DNA of 38,391 nucleotides from Betaproteobacteria bacterium (GCA_009693345.1 SHXL01000002.1:1-38391), one strand, 5' to 3'. Counted from the stretch's first letter, positions 11,949 to 20,723 are shown. Program-made: numbers and translations. The notes: generated by a model from the sequence alone, not told the origin.

Positions 11949-14091
11949 TTAGCACGCGAGCGGGTCCGGCCGCAACTGCAGCTTGATCGCCTTGGGGCGG
12001 TTTCCCTTGCCGCCTTCGAGGTGGTAGTTGCTGCGCGAGCCCGAGGTGGTCCAGATCGCGCGGCCTTTCCAGCCGGCGCCCTCGTCATCGATGCGCCCGT
12101 CCACGTTCTTCGGGAAGATCCCCCTGGATACGGCAGGCGCGGGGTCACGAACCTGCCCTCGACGAACGGCATGATCGAGTCGCTCAGGTTGCCCATCGCG
12201 ATCGGCACGTCCTTGCCGAGGCCGAGGATATTGGCGCGGTCCACCCACACGTAGTAGCTCGCCTCGGCGCTGCCCGGGGTCTTCACGTCGGGTATCTGCG
12301 GGCCGGGAAGAAGGTGCAGCGTCCAGCCCTCCGGACAGTGCGCGCCGGTGGCGGTGGGGCCGTTGGTGACCTTGCACTTGCGCCGGTCGAACTGGCCAAG
12401 GTGGCCGCTCGCCAGCGACACCCAGTAGACGCCGTTGGAATCCACGTCGCCGCCGCGCGGCCCGAACCCCGGCAGCGGCGGCTCGTAGACCTCCGTGATG
12501 GCGGTGTTCGCCGGGTCGGGCCCCGGCGCCACGCGCACCACCTGGCAGGGATAGCCGATCGCCGTGCCCCAGATCATCCCGTCCGACGGGCTCACCGCGA
12601 CCGCATACATGTTGAGCGCGATGCGCCGGTCCTTGGTTGCGTCGAACGGCTGGTCCGGATTGGTGTACTCGCCGCGCTTGCCGCCGCCGCTGGTGTCGAG
12701 AACGTGCGGCGACCAGCCCTGCGCGCGCGCCTCGTCGCCTGTCTCTTCATACAGCTTGCGGTTAAGCCAGCCGATCACCCCCGGCCCGACCACACCCGGG
12801 CTCGTCCATACCGTCTGGTTGGCGTCGGAGGCAAAGTTGAGATGGTGCGTCGGGAAACAGGTACGGATCAGTGTCCACTTCTGCGTCTTCGGGTCGTAGA
12901 ACGACAGGTGCCGGTTGGCGCCGCCGTTGAGCGGGAACGCCTTGGCCGACGGATGCTCCGATCCGCTCTTGCAGAAATCGGGGTTCGCGTCAGGGCTGAT
13001 GCGCGAGGTGAACCAGGTGCGTCCCAGCTCGTCCATCATCGGATTGTGGTTGAGCGTCTTGCCTTCCCAGTAGGGTTTGTCGCCCCAGTACGCCGAAGGC
13101 CCGTAGGGATTGCCCGCGACCGACGGCGTCTTCGGGTCGCGCACCGGGTGCGCGAGCTCGATCGCGGTATTCGTGCGCGGATCGACCGACGGCACGATGT
13201 CGGTGCTGTCCTCGGGCGAGCCGTACACCGGGCCGCCCGCGTTCACCTTCGGGTCGCGCCGGTCCGTGGACACGAGGTCGTGCAGGTAGAACTGCGGCCG
13301 CAGCCAGTCCCACATCGTGATCACGAGGTTGCGCTCGATGCCCTTGGGGCGCTCGGGCTTGTCGAACGGCAGTTCGCCCTTGGCGATGCGGTCGGTCCAA
13401 TTGGCGAAGTTCGCGATCGCGCGCTCGCCCTCCAGCGGGCCGATGTCGCGCGCCATCAGGTTCTGCGCGCTGCCCGCGCGCAGGCGCTGGCGCCAGGCTT
13501 CATGCGAGCTGCCTTTGCCCATCTGCATGAAGAAATCCGGTACCGTGCGCATGCCCGGCGTGCCGAGCGAATGGCACGACTGGCAGGCGCCGCTCTTGAT
13601 TGTATTCAGCCACTGGCCCTGGCTCGCCACCGGCCCGAGCGGGAATTCGTTCGCCGCCGGCACCTTGAGCATCGAGAACCAGTACATCGCCGGGTAAATC
13701 TGCGCCGCGTCCTTCACCGAAGGGACCGGCACTGCCTTGAGGTTCACCGCCTTCCCGGGCCTGGTTTGCGTCTTCGGAGAATCCACCAACCCGTAGCCAC
13801 GCACCCAGACGTTGTAGTTCGCCTTGGGCAGGTCCGGCACGAGAAACCGGCCCCTGTCGTCGGTGACCACGATCTTCGTGTAGCGTGTCGGCAGGTCGGT
13901 GGTTTCCGCGATCACCCAGACGCCCGCCTCCGGGCCCGATGCGCCCGACACCACGCCGCCGATGTCGTCGGGGTCCACGCGCAGCGCCATGCCGATCGTC
14001 TGCAATGCGTCCTTCAGCCTGCTGGCCGCCTTGTCCTGCGCCTGCGCCGCGCCAGCGCAGCCAGGGCCAGGCCGATGATGATGCTTTTCAT
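11949..14091 (-). pseudogene. Exported heme (CxxCH) and beta-propeller protein with carboxypeptidase-like regulatory domain, two frameshifts
   Basis: Joining three frames gives a protein of about 714 residues. It begins MKSIIIGLALAALA, a signal peptide, behind GGAGG. A short beta-sandwich domain follows (IGGVVSGASGPEAGVWVIAET; DDRGRFLVPDLPKANYNVWV). Then come one c-type heme site, CQSCH, and a long region with propeller-like repeats (KTQKWTLIRT; DSNGVYWVSLASGHLGQFD). One shift lies near 14055 within the signal peptide and another at the C5 run 12120-12124. Each is repaired by adding one base, and the total length (2143) becomes divisible by three only when both are added. Residues on both sides remain conserved-looking, so either sequencing indels or very recent inactivation is likely. 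The family is periplasmic; its substrate is unknown. It follows the MFS gene by 63 bases. Confidence 0.8.
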
Positions 14092-14128
14092 GGATACCTC
14101 CGCTGATTTCTCGAATCCTAACCCAGCA

Positions 14129-14150
14129 GATCGGGCTCTGAGCCCGATTT
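14129..14150. repeat. Short dispersed palindrome, copy 3 (perfect)
   Basis: ATCGGGCTC, one T and GAGCCCGAT at 14130-14148 form a perfect 9-bp inverted repeat. It lies between the MFS stop (14155) and the start of the frameshifted gene (14091). Both are read leftward, so it sits inside a possible operon. Confidence 0.85.
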
Positions 14151-14154
14151 TCAG

Positions 14155-15387
14155 TCAGGCTGCGCGCACGCGCAGCGTGCGCGCGCGCCAGACTGCGGCG
14201 CCGGCCGCGATGCCGCAGCCGGCGGCGATCACGAAGGCCGGCATGTAGCTGCCGGTGTGATCGAAGAGATAGCCGGCCATCCAGGGGCCGATCGCGCTGC
14301 CCGCAGCGGCGCCGAACAGGCCCACGCCGACGATGGTGCCGAAGTGCCGGCCGCTGAAGCGGTCGCTCACCATCGCCGGGGTTAGAGAGGCGGTGGCCGA
14401 GTAGCCCACACCGAGCAGCACCGCATAGCCGTAGATCGCCCAGTACGCGGGCGCGCCCGCCCGAGCGGCGAGCGGCCCGCCCAGCGCGGCGAGCGCCGCC
14501 ACCGCGCCCACCATGATGGCGATGCCCGCGACGTAAACGAACTCGCGCTGGATGCGGTCCGAGAGCCAGCCGCCGCCGATCTTGGCGACAATGCTGGCGG
14601 CGCCGACCGCGCCGACCACCGAGGCGGCGATGATCGCGCTCACGCCCTGGTCGACGAGGTAGGCCACCTGGTGCACGTGCAGGGTCTGCGAGCAGAAATT
14701 GCCGAAGAAGAAGGCGGCGAGCATCAGCCAGAAAGGCGCGGTGCGCGTCGCCTGCGCGAGCGTAACCGCGGCGGCGGCATTTTGCGCCGCGGCGGCGGAC
14801 GGCGGCGCGGGCCGGCGCGCAGGGGTCTGGCGCGCGAGCAACAGCGACGAGGGCACGATCCACAGCACGCAGATCGCGGCGAGCACACGGAACGCCGTGC
14901 GCCAGCCGTAGGCGTCGATGAGCAACTGCGTGAGCGGCACCACCAGCAGCATGCCCACGCCCACGCCCGAGCTGACGATGCCGAGCGCAAAGCCGAGCCG
15001 GTCCTGGAAGTCGCGCTGCACTTGGACCAGCGCCGGAACCCAGCCCGCGACCGCCACCGCGAGTGCGGTAAACACGCCAAAGCCGAGGTAGAGCTGCCAA
15101 GAGGTGGCGATGTAGCTGTCGGCCCAGAGCGCAAGCCCGAGCGCGACGCCGCCGCCCGCCATCAGGCGCAGCGGCCGCAGGCGGTCGCAAAGCATTCCCA
15201 CCAGCGGGTTGACCACGCCATGCACCAGCGTGAAGGTGGAGAACGCGCCGGCGAGCACCGAGCGGCTCCAGCCGTATTCGTGCAGCAGCGCGACGAGGAT
15301 CACGCTGTAGGCGTACCAGACGCCGTAGGCGAGCGCGAGGCTGAGCGCGATGATGCCGAGGCGCAGATAGCGGTAGGAATCGGACAC
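14155..15387 (-). CDS. MFS transporter
   Basis: This is a 410-residue inner-membrane permease of the major facilitator superfamily with about twelve hydrophobic segments in two halves of six. The first half has the motif-A-like loop GMLCDRLRPLRLMAGG (about 65-80). The second half has the corresponding KIGGGWLSDRIQREFV. The central loop is rich in Ala and Pro (RPAPPSAAAAQNAAAA). The start is the GTG at 15385-15387, the first plausible start before the first membrane helix; upstream codons contain no better start. It resembles oxalate/formate or monocarboxylate-type MFS proteins, but the substrate cannot be assigned. It is divergent from gshA, with about 110 bases between them. Confidence 0.9.
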   Translation of the reverse strand: MSDSYRYLRLGIIALSLALAYGVWYAYSVILVALLHEYGWSRSVLAGAFSTFTLVHGVVNPLVGMLCDRLRPLRLMAGGGVALGLALWADSYIATSWQLYLGFGVFTALAVAVAGWVPALVQVQRDFQDRLGFALGIVSSGVGVGMLLVVPLTQLLIDAYGWRTAFRVLAAICVLWIVPSSLLLARQTPARRPAPPSAAAAQNAAAAVTLAQATRTAPFWLMLAAFFFGNFCSQTLHVHQVAYLVDQGVSAIIAASVVGAVGAASIVAKIGGGWLSDRIQREFVYVAGIAIMVGAVAALAALGGPLAARAGAPAYWAIYGYAVLLGVGYSATASLTPAMVSDRFSGRHFGTIVGVGLFGAAAGSAIGPWMAGYLFDHTGSYMPAFVIAAGCGIAAGAAVWRARTLRVRAA

Positions 15388-15464
15388 GGAGCGAAACTCG
15401 GGGCGAAAGCTTCTTTTTACACGCGCAATGCGGTTATAGTCGAAAAAAGTATCAGGAGGTTCGC

Positions 15465-15503
15465 ATGGTTTTCGCCGTGGGCTGCGCGGGCGTTGCCCCG
15501 TGA
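15465..15503 (+). other. 12-codon leader frame ahead of gshA, or remnant of its N-terminus
   Basis: An ATG at 15465 stands five bases after a full AGGAGG (15454-15459), the best ribosome-binding site in this interval. A -10-like TATAGT lies at 15435-15440. The frame reads MVFAVGCAGVAP and stops at a TGA that overlaps the GTG start of gshA as GTGA. The overlap would couple translation of the two. Alternatively, one base is missing in the GCCCCG run and this is the true N-terminus of GshA. Both readings fit the bases seen. Confidence 0.45.
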
Positions 15504-16999
15504 GGCGCGCCCCCGCCCCCGAAGTGCTCAAAGCGATGCGCTGCGGCATCGAGAAGGAATCGCTGCGCGTGCGGCCCGACGGGCAGCTGTCCTCGTTGCC
15601 GCATCCGCCATCGCTCGGCTCGGCGCTCGCACACCCGCACATCACCACCGACTTCAGCGAATCGCAGCTCGAGCTGATCACCGGCCCGCAGGCCGGCGCG
15701 GGGGCCTGCCTCGCGGAACTCACGCAGATCCACCAGGTCGTCTGCCGCGCGATCGGCGAGGAGCTGCTGTGGGTCTCGAGCATGCCCTGCGGTCTGCCCG
15801 CCGATGACGCGATCCCGATCGGCCAGTACGGCCGCTCCAACATCGGCCGCGCCAAGACCGTGTACCGCACCGGCCTCGCCAACCGCTACGGGCGGCGCAT
15901 GCAGGCGATCAGCGGCATCCACTACAACTGGTCGCTGCCGAGCCTGGGCAATGCCGATTATCTCGCGTTGATCCGCAATTTCCGGCGCCACGGCTGGCTG
16001 CTGTTCTACCTCTTCGGCGCCTCACCCGCGGTGTGCCCAAGCTTCGTGAGAGGGCGCGCGCACGGCCTGCAGGAATTGCGCCCCGGCACGCTCTACCTGC
16101 CGCACGCCACCTCGCTGCGCATGGGGCGCCTCGGCTACCAGAGCGAGGCGCAGGACTCGATCGTCGCGAGCAGCAACGACCTGGAGTCCTACGGCGCGGC
16201 ACTGGAGGACGCGCTGACCCGCGTCTGGCCCCACTACGAAAAAATCGGCGTTCAGGACAAAGAGGGCAACTACCTGCAGCTCTCCACCACCCTGCTGCAG
16301 ATCGAGAACGAGTTCTACGGCAAGATCCGCCCGAAATGCATCATCCGCTCGGGCGAGCGGCCGCTGCACGCGCTGAGGGAGCGCGGCGTCGAGTACGTCG
16401 AGGTTCGCCTCATGGACCTCGACCCCTTCGCGCCCATCGGCATCAGCGCGCCGGTGTGCCGCTTCCTCGACGTGTTCCTGCTGCACTGCCTGCTCGCCAA
16501 TAGCCCGCGCGACACCCCGGAGGAGATCGCCGCCAACGGGCGCAACCAGGAAAAGGTCGCTTCGCGCGGCCGCGAGCCCGGATTGCGCCTGGAACGCGGC
16601 TCGCAGCAGGTGCCGCTGGAAGAATGGGCCGAGCAACTCATCGCCGAATGCGCGCCGCTCGCCGCCGAGCTCGACGCCGCGCTTGGCGGCAACGCCTGCC
16701 GCGAAGCGCAGGCCGCCGCCGCCGCCGCGCTCGCGGACCCCGCGCGCACCCCGTCGGCGCGCGTGCTCGCGGCGATGGCCGCGAATCACTCCAATTCCTA
16801 CACCGCCTTCGCCCTAGCGCAGTCGCGCGCGCACAGCGCCGCGCTTGCCGCGTTGCCCCTGTCGCCCGCGATCGCGGAACACTTCGCCGCCATGGCGCAG
16901 GAGTCCCTTGCCAAGCAACAGCGCATGGAAGCGGCCGACACCCTGCCCTTCGAAGACTGGCGCCGGCTCTACCTGTCGCTGGAGATGCTGCGGCCGTAA
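15500..16999 (+). CDS. gshA: Glutamate-cysteine ligase, gammaproteobacterial (E. coli) type
   Basis: This enzyme makes gamma-glutamylcysteine from glutamate, cysteine and ATP, the first and controlling step of glutathione synthesis. At 499 residues it is close to the E. coli-type family. Typical blocks are GIEKESLRVRPDG (about 16-28), ITTDFSESQLELITG (about 49-63) and SMPCGLPADDAIPIGQYG. The catalytic and metal-binding region includes YGRRMQAISGIHYNWSLP, and YVEVRLMDLDPFAPIGI follows later. With the GTG at 15500 only about 15 residues precede the conserved GIEKES, fewer than in many relatives. The preceding 12-codon frame, with its strong ribosome-binding site, may be the missing N-terminus or a leader. 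No gshB is seen nearby. Confidence 0.93.
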   Translation: MRRAPAPEVLKAMRCGIEKESLRVRPDGQLSSLPHPPSLGSALAHPHITTDFSESQLELITGPQAGAGACLAELTQIHQVVCRAIGEELLWVSSMPCGLPADDAIPIGQYGRSNIGRAKTVYRTGLANRYGRRMQAISGIHYNWSLPSLGNADYLALIRNFRRHGWLLFYLFGASPAVCPSFVRGRAHGLQELRPGTLYLPHATSLRMGRLGYQSEAQDSIVASSNDLESYGAALEDALTRVWPHYEKIGVQDKEGNYLQLSTTLLQIENEFYGKIRPKCIIRSGERPLHALRERGVEYVEVRLMDLDPFAPIGISAPVCRFLDVFLLHCLLANSPRDTPEEIAANGRNQEKVASRGREPGLRLERGSQQVPLEEWAEQLIAECAPLAAELDAALGGNACREAQAAAAAALADPARTPSARVLAAMAANHSNSYTAFALAQSRAHSAALAALPLSPAIAEHFAAMAQESLAKQQRMEAADTLPFEDWRRLYLSLEMLRP

Positions 17000-17007
17000 G
17001 AATCTAG

Positions 17008-17028
17008 AATCGGGGTCAGAGCCCGATT
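17008..17028. repeat. Short dispersed palindrome, copy 4, supplying a stop codon
   Basis: AATCGGGGTCAGAGCCCGAT plus a T lies nine bases after the gshA stop. Its right end contributes to the TAA stop (17027-17029) of the opposing DUF1330 gene, so the element forms the coding end of that gene. Confidence 0.85.
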
Positions 17029-17323
17029 AGTCCACGCCCTCGACGATGCGCATGTCGCGCTCGACCGAGCCCTTGCCCAGGGCCTTGAGCGCTGCCTTGT
17101 AGGCCGGTCCCTCGTAGGCAGCGATCGCCTGCGCGACGCTCGGGAATACGGACACGATGGTGCGCTGGGCGATGCCCAGCTCGTAGGTCCTGACAGGCGT
17201 GCCGCGCACCAGGAGTTTGCCGCCTTCGGCCTCGATCGCCGGCCCGGCGAGCTTCGCGTAGGCCGCGAGAGCATCGGGGTTGCTGATCGATCGGTAGGTC
17301 ACAACCATGTATGCCTTGGCCAT
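17027..17323 (-). CDS. DUF1330 family protein
   Basis: This 98-residue protein is of the DUF1330 family, small ferredoxin-like-fold (dimeric alpha-beta barrel) proteins of unknown catalytic role. Characteristic blocks are the opening AYMVVTYRSISNPDALAAYA, then EAEGGKLLVRGTPVRTYELG and RTIVSVFPSVAQAIAAYEGPAY. The ATG at 17321-17323 follows GGAGGAGG closely. It is convergent with gshA. Its last codons are formed by the dispersed palindrome at 17008-17028, so its extreme C-terminus may have been altered when the element arrived. No functional partner is evident. Confidence 0.9.
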   Translation of the reverse strand: MAKAYMVVTYRSISNPDALAAYAKLAGPAIEAEGGKLLVRGTPVRTYELGIAQRTIVSVFPSVAQAIAAYEGPAYKAALKALGKGSVERDMRIVEGVD

Positions 17324-17338
17324 CGCGGCCTCCTCCAG

Positions 17339-17360
17339 AAATGGGGTCAGGCCCTATTTT
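17339..17360. repeat. Short dispersed palindrome, copy 5 (diverged)
   Basis: AAATGGGGTCAGGCCCTATT plus TT is a diverged member of the same palindrome family. It lies between the helicase stop (17368) and the DUF1330 start. Confidence 0.65.
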
Positions 17361-17367
17361 CACATGC

Positions 17368-19351
17368 CTAGGCCCACATGCCCCGCAGCCTCCCCGCCAC
17401 GTCGACCGGGCTGGTTCGTGTTCCGGTTGAATTTCCTGCCTGTTCATCCGACCAGCTGGTTTGTTCGAAGCACGCCAGCACCTTGCGCGTGAGGAAGCGG
17501 CTTTTCGCGCCGTAGACGTGCCGGTCCCCCACGCGCGATTGCTGCGTCACGTAGTACTTGAGCGGCGAGATCAGGTCGAGGCTCGTCTTCGCGCGCGTCA
17601 TCGCCACGTACAGCAGACGCCGCTCCTCCTCGATCTGCTCGGGCTTGCCGGCGGCGAACTCGTTCGGGAAGTTGCCGTCCGAGACGTTGATCACGTACAC
17701 CGCCTCCCACTCCTGGCCCTTGGCCGAATCCACCGTGGAGAGCACGAGGTAGTCCTCGTCGAGCAGCGGCGCGCCTGCGAGGTCGCTCGTGGCGCTGGGC
17801 GAATCGAGCGCCATCTCGGTGAGAAAGGTTTCCCTCTTGTCGAAGGTTGCCGCGATTCTTTCCAGCTGGACGAGGTCCCCTGCCCTCACTTCGGCGGTGT
17901 CGTATTTCCTCTCCAGCACCGGCGCGTACCACTCCCTCACGCGCTGCATCTGACCTGGCCAGGGAGAATTGGGGTTTCCCAGAATTTGCATTAATTCATC
18001 GAAGTCTTTTGAATTGCTTTTCAAGCCCACCCATGAAAAAGAACCACTTTCAAACCCCGTGAATATTCTCTCTGCCCCAATCGGCCCCACTCCCGGCAGG
18101 AGCTGCAGCGCGCGCCAGGCCGCGACGCGGTTCCTCGGGTTGTCCGCCCAGCGCAACAGGGCCAACGCGTCCTTCACGTGCGCCGCCTCGAGGAACTTGA
18201 GGCCGCCGTACTTCACGTAGGGAATGTTCCGCCGCACGAGTTCCAGCTCCAGCGCGTCCGAGTGGTGCGAGGAGCGGAACAGCACCGCCTGGCGCCGTAA
18301 ATCGGTGCCCTGCTCGCGCGCTTCCAGCACGCGCGTCACCACGTAGTGCGCCTGCGCCTTTGGATTTTCTTGAATACAGGTTCTTGCCCATCAGTGCATT
18401 CGCCGAATCCAGCACTTCCTGCGTCGAGCGGTAGTTCTCTTCCAGCAGGATTGTTGTCGTGTTTTCAAAGCTATTCTTGAAATTCAATATATTTTCCACG
18501 GCGGCAGCGCGGAACGAATAGATCGACTGCGCGTCGTCGCCCACCACCGTCAGCCCCTCGCCCGTCGGCCGCAGGCGCTGCAGGATCTCCGCCTGCAGCA
18601 CGTTGGTGTCCTGGTACTCATCCACCAGCACGTGGTCCCACGCCTTGCCGATCTCGCGCGCGAGCGCCGCGTCCGCCATCATCGCGTGCCAATAAAGCAG
18701 CAGGTCGTCGTAATCCAGGGACTGATTGGCGATTTTCTTGTTCGTGTACTCGAGAAAAAGGGCATTCAATTGCGAAACCCATTCCTCGCAGCAGGGGAAC
18801 GCGTGGCGCAGCGTCGCTTCCAGCGTGCCCTGGGTATTCACGCGGTGCGAGTAGATCGCGAGGCAGGTGTCCTTGCGCGGAAAGCGCCTCGCATTCTCGC
18901 CGTCCACTTTTGAATAGCCCAGCTCGTGCCGCACCACGTCCAGCAGGTCCGCCGCGTCGCCGCGGTCAAGCACGCTGAAGCGCTCGTCCAGCCCGACCCG
19001 GTGGCAGTTTCTCCTGATCAACCGGTTGGCAACCGAATGAAACGTGCCCGACCAGGGCAGCCGCACGTTCGTTTGCGTCGTGCCCGTTGCCCGCACCACG
19101 CGCTGCGCCCGGCGCGTCATCTCCAGCGCCGCGCGGCGCGTGAAGGTGAGCAGCAGGATTCGTTCAGCATCGATTCCCTGCAAGAGCAGATGGGCGACGC
19201 GATGCGCGAGCGTGTTGGTCTTGCCTGTCCCCGACCCGGCGAGGATCAACAGCGGCGGGGATTGGAACGCACCGCAAGCGGCGCGTTGGCCCGCCGTGGC
19301 CGCCTCGCGCTGCCGCTCGTTCAGCTTCTCGAATGCCTCGATCGCGCCCAT
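17368..19351 (-). pseudogene. UvrD/Rep-like superfamily 1 DNA helicase, disrupted by a frameshift
   Basis: Two frames together encode an SF1A helicase. The first part (19351 to about 18355) has Walker A GSGTGKTNT (about 40), DEYQDTNVLQAEIL, GDDAQSIYSFRAA and LEENYRSTQEVL. The second part (about 18350 to 17368) has VLSTVDSAKGQEWEAVYVIN and EEERRLLYVAMTRAK. The break is near 18350-18365, after LYSRKSKG and before AQAHYVVTRVL. The residues that normally connect these in relatives seem to be missing as well, so a small deletion of non-triplet length is likelier than one lost base. Such helicases unwind DNA in repair or recombination. A LexA-type box lies 21-40 bases upstream of the ATG, which predicts SOS induction. 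It may be a true pseudogene or an assembly error. Confidence 0.82.
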
Positions 19352-19371
19352 GGAGGGCGACTATAGGCGAA

Positions 19372-19391
19372 TACTGTGTGTATATCCAGTA
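19372..19391. promoter_or_regulatory. LexA/SOS-box-like operator
   Basis: TACTGTGTGTATATCCAGTA fits the SOS box core CTGT-N8-ACAG with one mismatch and has symmetric TACTG/CAGTA ends. It lies 21-40 bases upstream of the helicase ATG. A -10-like TATAGT for that gene is read leftward at 19365-19360. Repression of the helicase by LexA is inferred. The opposite gene (19489, +) is farther away and less likely to be the target. Confidence 0.72.
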
Positions 19392-19488
19392 TCGCCCCCG
19401 CCCCCCCTCAGCCCCCGCTGCCGACGTCTGCCCGCAACGAGAAATAGTGCCGCGCCCGCACGCCGCTTTTTCTTTATCCTGTTGTTCC

Positions 19489-20202
19489 ATGAGCCACCGC
19501 GTCGAAATCATCCCTGTAAACGGCAACCCGATGGAAGTGTTCCTCTTCACGCCCGCGGGCGAGGGGCAACGTGCTGACAGTCCCGGGCTCGTACTCTGCC
19601 AGCACATCCCCGTCGGTCACGCCGGCCTCGAAAACGACACCGTCACTCTGAAGCACGCCGAGCGCTACTGCGAGGCGGGCTACGCGGTCGCGGTGCCCTT
19701 CATCTTCCACTGGTGGCCGAAGAGCGCCCAGTTCCGCGACGACTGGACGCGCCAGGACCTCGACGCCGCATTCGCGCTGCTCGCCGCGCAGCCGGGCGTG
19801 AACGCGAGGCGCATCGGCATCGTCGGCCACTGCTGGGGCGGGCGCACCGCCTGGCTCGGCGCCTGCACCAACAAGCGCTACAAGGCCTGCGCCATCTTCT
19901 ATGGCGGCCGCGTCAACCTGCCCATGGGCAAGAACTCCCCGCCCGCGATCGAGCGCGCCGCCGACATCCGCTGCCCGGTGATGGGATTCTTCGGCAACGA
20001 AGACACCAACCCCTCGCCCGCGGACGTCCACGTCTACGACGCCGCACTCACCAAGGCCGGCGTCGCGCACGTCTTCCACCGCTACGACGGCGCGGGCCAC
20101 GGCTTCCAGACCTTCACCATGCCCGAGCGCTACCGGCACGAGGTGAGCGAAGATGCGTGGGCGAAGGCACTGGCGTTCCTCGCCGAAAAGCTGAAAAATT
20201 AA
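19489..20202 (+). CDS. Dienelactone hydrolase family protein
   Basis: This is a 237-residue cytoplasmic alpha/beta hydrolase of the dienelactone hydrolase family. The catalytic Cys sits in GHCWGG (about 122), the Asp in FGNEDTNPSP (about 170) and the His in YDGAGHGFQTF (about 206), the C-D-H triad of carboxymethylenebutenolidases. Such enzymes hydrolyse dienelactone in chlorocatechol breakdown, but most paralogues have unknown substrates. No catechol pathway genes are seen here. The ATG at 19489 (MSHRVEIIPVNG) lacks a clear ribosome-binding site. A long perfect hairpin follows its stop by ten bases. Confidence 0.92.
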   Translation: MSHRVEIIPVNGNPMEVFLFTPAGEGQRADSPGLVLCQHIPVGHAGLENDTVTLKHAERYCEAGYAVAVPFIFHWWPKSAQFRDDWTRQDLDAAFALLAAQPGVNARRIGIVGHCWGGRTAWLGACTNKRYKACAIFYGGRVNLPMGKNSPPAIERAADIRCPVMGFFGNEDTNPSPADVHVYDAALTKAGVAHVFHRYDGAGHGFQTFTMPERYRHEVSEDAWAKALAFLAEKLKN

Positions 20203-20211
20203 GACCGCAGA

Positions 20212-20253
20212 GGACAGACCACTAATTCCAAATGCGGAATTAGTGGTCTGTCC
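20212..20253. terminator. Perfect 18-bp hairpin between convergent genes
   Basis: GGACAGACCACTAATTCC (20212-20229), a 6-base loop AAATGC and the exact reverse complement (20236-20253) form the longest perfect inverted repeat I found in the window. It follows the dienelactone hydrolase stop. Its right arm contains the TAA stop of the opposing DUF188 gene. On the plus strand it is followed by CCCCGTTTTCC, so a terminator role is plausible in both directions. Confidence 0.75.
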
Positions 20254-20698
20254 CCGTTTTCCTCGCCAGAAACCGGTCAAGCTGGTCGGCGAAGCGCTTG
20301 CGATCCGTGTTGTCGAACGGCGCCGGGCCGCCGGTCTGCACGCCTGTCTCGCGCAGCTTCTCCATGAAATCGCGCGTCTGCAGGCGCTCGCAGATGTTGT
20401 CCGGCGTGTAGAGTTCGCCGCGCGGATTGAGTGCGTGGCCGCCGCGCGCGATTACGTCCGCGGCAAGCGGCACGTCGGCGGTGATCACCAGGTCGCCGGG
20501 CGCGACGCGCCTGGCAATCTCCTTGTCCGCCACGTCGAAGCCGCGCGCCACCTGCAGCGAGCGGATCCAGGGCGAGCGCGGCGCACCGAGCGGCTTGTTC
20601 GCCACCAGCGTCATCGAAATCTCCGCGCGCTCGGCGGCGCGATAGAGGATCTCCTTGACCGCCAGCGGGCAGGCGTCGGCATCGACCCAGATGTGCAT
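20240..20698 (-). CDS. yaiI: UPF0178/DUF188 (YaiI/YqxD-like) protein
   Basis: This 152-residue protein is of the UPF0178 family, which resembles PIN-like nucleases in its acidic residues but has no settled function. Diagnostic segments are MHIWVDADACPLAVKEILYR, TLVANKPLGAPRSPWIRSLQV, GDLVITADVPLAADVIARG and LNPRGELYTPDNICERL. It has no signal peptide, so it is cytoplasmic. The stop codon lies inside the 18-bp hairpin. It is divergent from the damaged yjbQ gene, with 25 bases between the starts. Confidence 0.93.
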   Translation of the reverse strand: MHIWVDADACPLAVKEILYRAAERAEISMTLVANKPLGAPRSPWIRSLQVARGFDVADKEIARRVAPGDLVITADVPLAADVIARGGHALNPRGELYTPDNICERLQTRDFMEKLRETGVQTGGPAPFDNTDRKRFADQLDRFLARKTGTDH

Positions 20699-20723
20699 CG
20701 GCCCATTGTAGGATGCACGGTCA

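Noticed and set aside
12120..12124. Programmed frameshifting in the heme/propeller gene
   Set aside because: The C5 run lacks a recognised slippery heptamer or stimulatory structure, and a second indel in the signal peptide argues for error or decay.
14671..15400. Long Arg/His/Gly-rich open frame opposite the MFS gene
   Set aside because: It is a shadow of G+C-rich coding sequence; the MFS frame has clear membrane helices and motifs.
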